Below the pieces are notes generated by a model. That model had not been told where the DNA came from, ran no database searches, and worked only from the letters and a program-made list of their open reading frames with translations. 64,000 nt of DNA, taken from assembly GCA_030680795.1 (NCBI GenBank), contig JAUXUL010000001.1, forward strand, positions 1 to 64,000. Direction: 5' to 3'. Below are positions 9,408 through 17,600 of this stretch, piece after piece; position 1 is the stretch's first letter; the number at the start of each line of letters is the position of its first letter. The stretch is from Anaerolineales bacterium. GTDB lineage: Bacteria > Chloroflexota > Anaerolineae > Anaerolineales > Villigracilaceae. A program made the translations under genes and the position numbers.

Positions 9408-9716
9408 TTACACACAACCCTCGGGCTTGCCGAGACCAGCGATCTTGGCGACCTTCTTGGCGGGTCCCTTTGGGTAGAGGGCAAACAATTCTTTTGTTGA
9501 GATGCCCGTGCCAGCGGAGATCTGGCGCAGGGTGGGGGCATTGCCTGAAGCCAAACCAGTTTGGCGGCAGAAGTCAATGATCTTCCAGTGCTCGGCGGTG
9601 AGGGTTTCAATGGCTTCCTGTTGAGCTAATACTTCGGCGATCTCCTTCGTCCACTCATTGGGGTCCGTCATAAAGCCTTCTTCATTGAAGGCAATTGCAG
9701 TGAGTTCAGCTAACAT
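9408..9716 (-). CDS. TusE/DsrC-family sulfur carrier
   Basis: 102 residues, the normal family length. It ends GLGKPEGCV, with the invariant penultimate Cys (residue 101) that carries sulfur. The second Cys of true DsrC, 11 residues upstream in the KIAG segment, is Ala90 here (VAKIAG), so it cannot form the DsrC trisulfide with sulfite reductase in the known way. It is therefore more like TusE or the RspA-type paralogues that accept persulfide from partner proteins. Neighbours (SQR, DUF1641, DsrE-like) support sulfur transfer during sulfide oxidation. Confidence 0.88.
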   Translation of the reverse strand: MLAELTAIAFNEEGFMTDPNEWTKEIAEVLAQQEAIETLTAEHWKIIDFCRQTGLASGNAPTLRQISAGTGISTKELFALYPKGPAKKVAKIAGLGKPEGCV

Positions 9717-9753
9717 TTTTGTTTCTCCTTATTAAATTTGATCAATGTGACTT

Positions 9754-10323
9754 TTAGTCACCAATGGCTTTGAGTAAATTCAGCGAGCGATACAAGCCGC
9801 GGCGGACTTTTTGATCGCCCAGGGCGCGTAATAGATAGAAGAGCGAGACTTTCGCGGGCGGTTCGGTCTTCAATGCGTCAGCGATGCGAATACCGAGGGA
9901 TTCCACGTCCGCAGGCTTGAAGTCGTGGACAAGCCGCTCGGCCACTTTTGCTCCGGCGCGGGCAAACCCAAAATATCCTTCACGCTCGAGGCGATCCAAT
10001 TCCATCGTCACCTGATGAAAAATGCGCTTGCCCATCTGCTGACCTTCTTCGGCGAGTTCCGCAACCGATTCGAGTTGATCGAGCAAGCCGACCAACATGC
10101 GCGTGTCGCGCAAAACGCGCTTGACGAGGAAGAGCAGGTCGCCAAGTTCGAAATCGTTGCCAACTTCAGCAAGTTCATCAATTGAGAGTTTGACGACATG
10201 GTTGACAATGGGGATGGCTTCATCCATCAACTCCTTCATGCTTTCCTGCCCCTGGCGTTGCGCCTCGAATTGCGCGGTGAGGTAATCCAGTTTCTGATTG
10301 ATTTGTGCCAGTTCGTTATCCAT
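9754..10323 (-). CDS. DUF1641 protein, probable SQR partner
   Basis: About 189 residues starting at the ATG at 10323, which follows a good AGGAGT site; the longer reading frame upstream overlaps the SQR gene and lacks a site. The C-terminal half (GRRIFH-like helix, FGFARAGAKVAERLV, then DVESLGIRIADALK and LFYLLRALGDQKVRRGL) matches DUF1641, a helical family frequently found next to sulfide:quinone oxidoreductases and formate dehydrogenases. N-terminal 35 residues are coiled coil. It lies 8 bp after the SQR stop. Biochemical role unknown; likely a subunit or membrane adaptor. Confidence 0.8.
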   Translation of the reverse strand: MDNELAQINQKLDYLTAQFEAQRQGQESMKELMDEAIPIVNHVVKLSIDELAEVGNDFELGDLLFLVKRVLRDTRMLVGLLDQLESVAELAEEGQQMGKRIFHQVTMELDRLEREGYFGFARAGAKVAERLVHDFKPADVESLGIRIADALKTEPPAKVSLFYLLRALGDQKVRRGLYRSLNLLKAIGD

Positions 10324-10331
10324 TGTGACTC

Positions 10332-11570
10332 CTACTTCCACTTGCCAGCCATGGACATTTGCGACTCGAAGGGCATCTCCCCGCCTTTGAGCAGGACGTT
10401 CCAGTAGATCCACTTGAACATCATTTTGCCCCAGTGGTTGGCAGGGGATTCTTTGAGCAATGAGAATGGACCGAAGCCGGGCAGGGGGAACATACCGGGC
10501 AAAGGCTCCACATCGTAGTTGAAGTCAATCAGTACGCCTTTTTCATTGCCAGATTCGATGAAGCAGTTGGCGTGACCGTCGAATTTGGGAAGCGGGTCGA
10601 GGCCTTCCATGTGACGCAGGATATTTTCCACAACCACATCGAGCATGAAGTGAGCCACCGAGCCAGCCTTCGAGGCCGGAGCATTACTGGCATCGCCTAT
10701 CAGCCAGATGTTGTCCCATTTCTCGCTTTGCATAGTATTCTTGTTCACTGGGATAAAATTCAATTCATCGCCCATACCCGAGGCGCCGATCACGTCCGCG
10801 CCTTTGTTGGTGGGGATGGTCACCAGCAAGTCATAACCGATCTCGCGTTCATCATACGAGCGGATGACCTGTTTGGCGTTATCCACTTCCATGAGGGAGA
10901 ATTCTGTTTCCAGCGCAATGCTGCGATCTGTCAGCATGTTTCCTAAAACGGATGAGGCTCGCGGCTTGGTAAATGCGCCGGGCAAGGGCGTGGCGAATGT
11001 GATATCCACCTTGTCGCGCATGCCGCGTTCCTTGAAGAACCAATCCGCCAGGAAGAGGAATTCCAGCGGAGCAACGGGACACTTGATCGGCATTTCAGCC
11101 ACGTTAAGAATCATGCGTCCGCCCTTCCAGAATTTCAGGAACTTGCTTAAGGCTGTCGCGCCTTGCAGGGTGTAAAAGTCAAAGATATTCTGATGCCAGC
11201 CGCCGCCGTCTTTCATGCCGGTAATTTCTTCGGGGTGAATGTGACTGCCTGTGGAAACCACCATATAGTCATAGCTGATCGTTTTCCCGGAGGGGCCAGA
11301 GAGTTTGATACGGCTTTTGTCCGGTTCGATCAATTCGATGTCGCCAAAGATCACTTCAACGGTCGGCGGCAGGAAATTGCGCTTGGGCTTTACGACATCT
11401 GCTGGCGAATACATCCCAAAGGGGATGAATAAAAAGCCCGGCTGGTAATAATGCGTCTCATCGCGGTCCACGATGACGATGCGCCACTCCTGCGGGTCCA
11501 ATGCGGCAGACATTTTATTGGCAACCATCGTTCCGCCTGTGCCTGCTCCGAGAATAAGAAAGGTTTTCAT
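10332..11570 (-). CDS. sqr: Sulfide:quinone oxidoreductase-like flavoprotein
   Basis: About 412 residues from the ATG at 11570, after CAGGAGCCC. The first strand and loop LILGAGTGGT bind FAD; IVIVDRDETHYYQPG and VVSTGSHIHP are typical of the SQR/NDH-2 superfamily. Two cysteines in the positions expected for the redox bridge are present, in IKCPVAP (residue 164) and in GHANCFIE (about residue 336). The family oxidises sulfide to bound sulfane sulfur and passes electrons to quinone. C-terminal helices near PLPGFGPFSLLK and WIYWNVLLKG would anchor it to the membrane. Which of the SQR types it belongs to needs a tree. Confidence 0.82.
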   Translation of the reverse strand: MKTFLILGAGTGGTMVANKMSAALDPQEWRIVIVDRDETHYYQPGFLFIPFGMYSPADVVKPKRNFLPPTVEVIFGDIELIEPDKSRIKLSGPSGKTISYDYMVVSTGSHIHPEEITGMKDGGGWHQNIFDFYTLQGATALSKFLKFWKGGRMILNVAEMPIKCPVAPLEFLFLADWFFKERGMRDKVDITFATPLPGAFTKPRASSVLGNMLTDRSIALETEFSLMEVDNAKQVIRSYDEREIGYDLLVTIPTNKGADVIGASGMGDELNFIPVNKNTMQSEKWDNIWLIGDASNAPASKAGSVAHFMLDVVVENILRHMEGLDPLPKFDGHANCFIESGNEKGVLIDFNYDVEPLPGMFPLPGFGPFSLLKESPANHWGKMMFKWIYWNVLLKGGEMPFESQMSMAGKWK

Positions 11571-11592
11571 TGAAGGGCTCCTGATAAAATTT

Positions 11593-11925
11593 TTACAAAA
11601 TTGCCTGAGCAAGTTCAGCGCGTTTGGCCAGGTTATCGTGCATCACCGCCCGCAACAGATCAAGCGCCTGGATAAGGCGATCATCACCAAGACTGTACGT
11701 CACCACCGTGCCCCGTCGTTCGGTCGTGACCATTCCGCGCTCGCGCAATACTTTCAGATGCCGCGAGACAAGCGGTTGCGGCATTTCCAACTCGGTGCAC
11801 AATTCTGTCACATTGCGCGGACCTTGCGACAACGCATATAAAATCAAAATACGATTTGGGTCGGCCAGACCGGCGCAAATCTCGGCGTGGAGTTGGGTGA
11901 CTTCGGCTTCGAGGGTTTTATTCAT
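11593..11925 (-). CDS. ArsR-family winged-helix repressor of the sulfide operon
   Basis: 110 residues, full length for ArsR/SmtB. The recognition part reads PRNVTELCTELEMPQPLVSRHLKVLRERG, followed by the wing RRGTVVTYSLGD. The ELCVCD metal site is absent (ELCTEL). Cys17 and Cys43 remain and could sense persulfides as in SqrR/BigR, although their spacing differs from the Cys41-Cys107 pair of SqrR. It is the first gene of the sulfur operon, 22 bp before sqr, and a 22-bp palindrome sits just upstream. Confidence 0.87.
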   Translation of the reverse strand: MNKTLEAEVTQLHAEICAGLADPNRILILYALSQGPRNVTELCTELEMPQPLVSRHLKVLRERGMVTTERRGTVVTYSLGDDRLIQALDLLRAVMHDNLAKRAELAQAIL

Positions 11926-11962
11926 GGCAATACTCTTTCAGAACTATATGCGGATAAACGAA

Positions 11963-11984
11963 TGTTATTGTGAAAATAATAACA
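11963..11984 (-). promoter_or_regulatory. Candidate ArsR operator
   Basis: TGTTATT-gtgaaaat-AATAACA, perfect 7-bp arms, 38 bp upstream of the arsR-like start. A TATAGT -10 box on the minus strand (11943-11948) lies downstream, so the palindrome covers the -35 region. This is where an autoregulated repressor would bind. Confidence 0.6.
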
Positions 11985-12171
11985 AGGGTGCTATATTCGA
12001 TGAAGTGTATACTGTCATGTGAAAGGGATGATGGATGTAATTATTGTGAAATAAATCACAACTTAACTTGTACATCTGTCACTTTTATTTGTATATCAAT
12101 GGCAAGAGGTAATCGGCACATATGTACAAGGTTCTCAGGGTCACAGACGAAAGCCAAAAAAAATACTAAGG

Positions 12172-12252
12172 TATATCGGCAATTGGTCTGATTACGAAGC
12201 CATGATGATGGAAAAGTTTGGGAAGGATTTAACTCCATTGCGGGTGAAGTAG
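12172..12252 (+). pseudogene. Relic of an ettA 3' end
   Basis: 26 codons read [20 protein letters not shown], then TPLRVK and stop. The intact ettA at 6996-8669 ends with [20 protein letters not shown], then QPHRVK and a few more codons. DNA identity is high over about 65 bp. Upstream sequence is AT-rich and unrelated, with no start codon or ABC motif, so this is a remnant of a duplicated or exchanged ettA. The region 11985-12377 holds no other gene that can be supported. Confidence 0.8.
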
Positions 12253-12377
12253 CACATGTTGAAAAAGTAATTTTTTGTAGAGAGATGACCTTGCCTCTAT
12301 ATTAGATAAACGAAAAAGACGGAGGTTGTCAGCCTCCGTCCTTTGTGCATCCTTCGTAACCTTTGTGTCCTTTACAG

Positions 12378-13535
12378 TTAAGAAACCACCGCCGCTTCCA
12401 CCGAGTGGATCGGCGGCAGGAAATCCGCCAGCAACTCCCAACTATCTCCAGAGTCGCTGCTGTGAAACAATTGGCCTGTATTTGTGCCGATATAAATCCC
12501 TGCGTCTTCGAAACTATCCGTCGCCAGCGCTTCACGCAGCACATCCAAGTGCGCGCGCTCAGGCAAGCCCTTTGACATTCTCTGCCAAGACTCGCCCGCA
12601 TCGCGGCTGCGCCAGACGGCGAACTTCCCCTCCACGCTCATGCGATACTCGTCGCTTTCTTCAAGCACCACATAAATTGTTTTGGGCTCTGTAGGGTGAA
12701 CTGCAATCGGGAAGCCGAAGCGCGCAGGCAGTTTGCCATCGCCGATGTCAATCCAGTCCGCGCCGGCGTTGTCACTGCGATACACACCGCAATGATTCTG
12801 CTGATACAACACATTCGGGTTGGATGGGTGCATCGCCATCTTATGCACACACTGTCCGTATTCGGGAAATTTATCGGGCATGAAATCAGCGCGCACATTT
12901 TTGTTGAAGGGATTCCACCTCTGCCCGCCGTCGTCCGTGCGGTAACATCCGCCTGTTGAAATTGCAACATACATGCGCTTGGCATTCGTCGGGTCTAGAA
13001 TAATTGTATGCAAACATAATCCGCCATTGCCGGGGAAGAATGTGCCGCGATGTGGGTGATCGAATAAGCCATCGTTGAGGGTCCACGTCTCGCCGCGATC
13101 TTTGGAGATGAACAAACAGGCGGGTTCCGCACCCGCATACAGGATATTCGCTTCGTTTTCGCGCCCGGGCCTGATATGCCAAACCTTGATCAGTTTCTCT
13201 GGCTGAGACTCCACGTTCGCTCCCTCAGCGGAGCGTTCTGCCTCTTGCGGCGTACCAAGCGGACGTCCAGATTTTGAAGCGCGTGTGATCGCAGGCACCT
13301 GCCTCGCCTGAGTCCACGTCTTTCCAAAATCATCTGAATAATGCGTGGTCGGCCCATAAACAACATGGTTGACCGCCGCATGCAGACGGTTGTCACGCGT
13401 GTCCAACTGCATGTGCATCACATTCCAGCTCTTAAATTGAATATCACTCATTTGCCATTTTTTACGTTTGCTGTCGCTGCTGAATATAAATCCACCCTTG
13501 CTTGTTCCAACGAAGACCATCACTTTTTTGCTCAT
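12378..13535 (-). CDS. BNR/VPS10-type beta-propeller protein
   Basis: 385 residues, cytosolic by sequence (no signal peptide). Repeated Asp-box motifs are visible: SDDFGKTW, SKDRGETW, TDDGGQRW, SDNAGADW, SRDAGESW and SSDSGDSW. These S/T-x-D-x-G-x-x-W turns occur in sialidase-like and VPS10-like six- or seven-bladed propellers. The family is often labelled exo-alpha-sialidase, but no Arg triad or catalytic Tyr/Glu set is evident, so enzyme activity should not be assumed. It has a good AGGAGAAA site. Neighbours give no functional hint. Confidence 0.82.
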   Translation of the reverse strand: MSKKVMVFVGTSKGGFIFSSDSKRKKWQMSDIQFKSWNVMHMQLDTRDNRLHAAVNHVVYGPTTHYSDDFGKTWTQARQVPAITRASKSGRPLGTPQEAERSAEGANVESQPEKLIKVWHIRPGRENEANILYAGAEPACLFISKDRGETWTLNDGLFDHPHRGTFFPGNGGLCLHTIILDPTNAKRMYVAISTGGCYRTDDGGQRWNPFNKNVRADFMPDKFPEYGQCVHKMAMHPSNPNVLYQQNHCGVYRSDNAGADWIDIGDGKLPARFGFPIAVHPTEPKTIYVVLEESDEYRMSVEGKFAVWRSRDAGESWQRMSKGLPERAHLDVLREALATDSFEDAGIYIGTNTGQLFHSSDSGDSWELLADFLPPIHSVEAAVVS

Positions 13536-13627
13536 GGGTTTCTCCTACTGGTCAAAAATAGAATGAACGTTCTAACAATTTTATCACAACATAAGATGAA
13601 TTTTCCACATAACACGCGGTAAAATGA

Positions 13628-13780
13628 CCATACAAATTAGGAGAGTATCATGAACTTTTGCTATGGATCTTCAAAGCCGTCGCGGCAGGCAAAACGCATA
13701 TCCCTCTTGGGTACTATCCGCCTTCAAATGACCCCGTAGAACCGCAACAAATAGTCACTTTCAATGTTACAGTAAAGTAG
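13628..13780 (+). pseudogene. 5'-truncated chagasin-like (I42) protease inhibitor fragment
   Basis: An open frame without a start codon, closing at TAG 13778-13780, reads FKAVAAGKTHIPLGYYPPS, then DPVEPQQIVTFNVTVK. This matches the end of chagasin-type inhibitors: a G-x-x-x-I/L-x-L-x-Y-x-x-P strand followed by a final T-F-x-V-x-V strand. The N-terminal NPTTGY-type loop is missing. The rest of 13536-13862 holds nothing I can support. Call is by eye. Confidence 0.5.
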
Positions 13781-13862
13781 AAGCACAAGGCGATCCAGAT
13801 GGGCCGCCTTTTCTCTCCAACGCCGATGGAGCGCTGAAGCCTAAAATCAAAAGGAGGAAAAT

Positions 13863-14570
13863 ATGAATCGCCTGGTCCTGCTTACGGGACTCATTTCGAT
13901 TGCTCTGCTGGGGTGTAATATTTCAACAACTGCGCCTGCGCCAACTCCTGCCAGTTCCCCTACTAGCCTGCCAAGTACCACACCTAAGCCAACGATCATT
14001 CTCACAGCCACACCTGCCCGAGTCACTTTGCTTGTAAAAACCCAATTGATCAATTGCCGCTTTGGGCCGGGCACGGTATATCAACTGCTCAATGAATTGC
14101 GCGAGGGACAATCCCTGCGAGCGGTGGGACGCAATGCAGCCTCCACCTGGTGGTATATCCAGGACCCCGGCAACCCCGGCAGCTTTTGCTGGGTCTCCGC
14201 TGATGTGACCGAACCGCAAAGCGAGACCGATCCATTGACAATCATACAGCCTCCCTTTGTCACGGTCACAAATATCAAACTGCGCGTGGAGCCGAACCGC
14301 ATTGTGGTGAACTGCAATCAATTCCCACAGACCATTTTCTTCGAGGCCGAGATCACCACCAATGGCCCAACCCTGTTTATGTGGAGATGGGAGGCCAGCA
14401 CGGGCGTCTCATCCGGTGACGGCACACTCATCTTTGAAGAAGCCGGCACACAGGTCATCAATGAGTATTATCAAATTAACGCGCCGAATGAATATTGGGT
14501 CAAACTGCATGTCCTCACGCCAAATGAAAGGATCGAGCAGGTAAATTTCCCTGTAAGCTGCACCCAGTAG
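13863..14570 (+). CDS. Lipoprotein with Thr/Pro stalk and SH3-like domain
   Basis: 235 residues. The signal ends in a lipobox (ISIALLGC, Cys18). Residues ~20-55 are a Pro/Thr/Ser stalk. Residues ~58-115 look like a bacterial SH3 domain (INCRFGPGTVYQLLNELREGQ, then WWYIQDPG and CWVS), common in cell-wall-associated proteins. Residues ~130-235 form a beta-rich domain of unknown type with paired Cys (VVNCNQ and PVSCTQ). Start has AAAGGAGG in the ideal place. Function unknown; surface binding is likely. Confidence 0.78.
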   Translation: MNRLVLLTGLISIALLGCNISTTAPAPTPASSPTSLPSTTPKPTIILTATPARVTLLVKTQLINCRFGPGTVYQLLNELREGQSLRAVGRNAASTWWYIQDPGNPGSFCWVSADVTEPQSETDPLTIIQPPFVTVTNIKLRVEPNRIVVNCNQFPQTIFFEAEITTNGPTLFMWRWEASTGVSSGDGTLIFEEAGTQVINEYYQINAPNEYWVKLHVLTPNERIEQVNFPVSCTQ

Positions 14571-14605
14571 TTTTAGTAGAAATGCAAAAGACTCACCCGC
14601 TTAAA

Positions 14606-14640
14606 AAACAAAGGCAGCCTTTCAAAGGCTGCCCTTGTTT
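14606..14640. terminator. Bidirectional terminator between the SH3 lipoprotein gene and rpoC
   Basis: GGCAGCCTTT-c-AAAGGCTGCC, flanked by AAACAAA on the left and TTGTTT on the right. It serves the lipoprotein gene on the plus strand and rpoC on the minus strand. Confidence 0.82.
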
Positions 14641-14658
14641 ACGTGCTATTTACCGATC

Positions 14659-17600
14659 TCAATCCCCAAGCCCGACATCCGGGAGTTGCGACCATTGGGC
14701 AGCATTATGGACCGCTTCCTCATCTGTGAAGCGGCCATGAATGAAGCCGGTACCCGCCGGAATGAGTTTGCCGATGATCACGTTTTCCTTCAAGCCGAAG
14801 AGCGGGTCGGTTGTGGAACCGATTGCCGCGCTCGCCAGAACCTTGATGGTGTGCTGGAACGATGAAGCCGAGAGGAATGAGTCAGTGCTAAGGGAAGCTT
14901 TCGTCACACCGAGCAGGACTTCCTGGAAGCGAGCCGATTGCTTTCCATCCGCCAGTAATTGTTCATTGATTTTGCGGATCTCAAGCCGGTCGACTGCATC
15001 GCCGGGCAGGTACTTGGTGTCGCCTGGGCGTGTGACCTGCACCTTGCTCAACATCTTGCGGATGATGACCTCGAAGTGCTTGTCATGGATGTTCTGACCC
15101 TGTGAGCGATAGACCTTCTGCACCTCGGTCATGAGATACATCTGGCAGGCATCGCGTCCCTGGATCTTGAGAATGCGATGCGGGTTCAGCGAACCTTCTG
15201 TCAGTGGTTGTCCAGCTTCCACGTGCGCGCCGTCTTTCACGAGCAGGCGTGAGGTATTGGGAATATCATCGGTCACCTCCTCGCGCTGTTCATAGGAAAC
15301 GATGATCTTGCGTTCCTTTTTCTCCACGGCAACGCGTCCGCTGTGCTGGGCTGTGATCGTGGCTTTTTCTTTTGTGGCAAGGATGTCGCCAGCCTGAATT
15401 TCAGTTTCATCCTTTGCAATGAATTTCCAATCTTCTGGAATGGCATATTCATCATGGACCATTTCAGCATGTTCAATGCGGATCTCACGCATATCCGCGT
15501 ATTTTTCTGATTGCTGGATGCGAACCACGCCTCCAATCTCGGCGACCATTGCTTCACCCTTCGGCATTTTGCGTGCCTCGAAGATTTCCTCCACGCGCGG
15601 CAGACCGGTTGTGATATCCGATGTTCCAGATGAAGCGACACCGCCCGTGTGGAAGGTGCGCAGCGTCAACTGCGTGCCGGGCTCACCAATGGATTGGGCG
15701 GCCACGATACCGACAGCAGAACCAAGCTGCACCATTTCGCCGCGGGCCAGGTCAATGCCGTAGCATTTTGAGCAGATGCCGTGATTGAGCTGGCAGGTCA
15801 TCGGCGAGCGGAGTTTCATTTCAGCCACATTTGCGTTGGCGATCTTGCGTGCCAGATCGTGGGTGATGACGTCATTGTATTCGGCGAGCACTTCGCCAGT
15901 CTTCGGGTCGAGTACGCGCTCGGCAATCAGACGGCTGTACATGCGGCTCATCATGGACTGACCAGCCACATCGTCAGTCGTGCGGATCCAGACACCTTCG
16001 TGTGTGCCGCAATCATGTTCGTTGATAATGATGTCCTGCGCAATATCCACGAGGCGGCGGGTTAAGTAACCGGCATCCGCAGTACGGAGAGCTGTGTCCG
16101 CCAGACCTTTGCGCGCGCCATGCGTGGAAATAAAGTATTCCTGCGCTGTAAGTCCTTCACGGAAGTTGGAACGGATCGGCATCGGAATGATACGTCCGGA
16201 TGGGTCAGCCATCAAACCGCGCATACCAGCCAACTGCGAGATCGTGGAGAAACCGCCTTTGGTTGCGCCAGAGGTGGCCATGGTGGAAAGATTCCCATCA
16301 GGGTCCATGTGTTTTCTCACGGCAACACCCACCAGGTCTGTGGTTTCCTGCCAGATCTGGATCTCGCGTTCATTCTTTTCCTGCTCGGTGAGCAAGCCAC
16401 GGCGGAAGTCGCGCAATACCACTTCAACTGCTTTGAGAGCCTCTTCAATGATGCCCTTGCGTTCCGGCGGGATGGAAATATCTGCAACCGCGAGCGTGGT
16501 GCCGGATTTCGTTGCGTATTCAAAGCCAATGCTCTTGATTGCATCAGCCACATCGGTGGTTACTTCCTGTCCGCATAGTTCATATACTTCTGCGATCAGG
16601 TCTTTCACGCCACCTTTATCGAGCTTTTGATTGACGAATTGCACTTGATCAGGCAAAACGCGATTGAATAACACGCGGCCTACAGTGGTATCGATGATAC
16701 GATACTCAACTTCGGGCAGGCGATCGCCCTTGTCATCGTACCAGGTCTTCGCACGGAATTTGATCTCAGTGTGCACATCCACTTGATCAAGCGTATAGGC
16801 GAGTTCCACTTCGTCAATATCAGCGAATGCGCGGCCATCGCCGCGATGAACGGCTTTCTTTTCCATGGTCAGGTAATACACACCCAATACCATGTCTTTG
16901 GATGGGGAGATGATCGGTTCACCATCCGCAGGCTTGAGCAAATTCTTGGAAGCAAGCATGAGTTCGCGCGCTTCGGTGACGGCCTTCTGTGAAAGCGGAA
17001 CATGGACGGCCATTTGGTCGCCGTCAAAGTCCGCATTGAAAGCGGTGGTGACAAGTGGATGCAATTGAATGGCAGAGCCCTCAATCAGGATCGGTTCAAA
17101 GGCCTGAATACCTAAACGGTGCAGGGTGGGAGCACGATTAAGCAGAACAGGGCGGTCTCCGATCACACCTTCGAGCGCTTCCCAGACCTCAGGCCTGTTG
17201 CGCTCGATCAAGCGGCGGGCACCCTTAACATTCGCTGCGTAATTATTCTGCACAAGCCGCGCAATCACGAACGGACGATACAACTCAAGCGCCATGCTCT
17301 TGGGCAGGCCGCACTGGTTCAATTTCAATTGGGGACCCACCACGATCACGGAGCGACCGGAGTAATCCACGCGCTTACCGAGCAGGTTGCGGCGGAAACG
17401 CCCCTTTTTACCTTTGAGCATGTCGCTCAAAGATTTCAGTTCGCGGCGGCCGCGGCGGGAGAGCGCCTTGCCACGCTGAGAGTTATCAATCAGGCTGTCA
17501 ACAGCCTCCTGCAACATGCGCTTTTCGTTGCGGATGATGACATCCGGCGCGCCGAGTTCGAGCAATCTCTTCAAACGATTGTTGCGGTTGATCACGCGGC

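Noticed and set aside
12378-13535. Functional sialidase
   Set aside because: Asp-box repeats are present but no Arg triad or catalytic Tyr/Glu pattern could be identified, so only the propeller fold is claimed.
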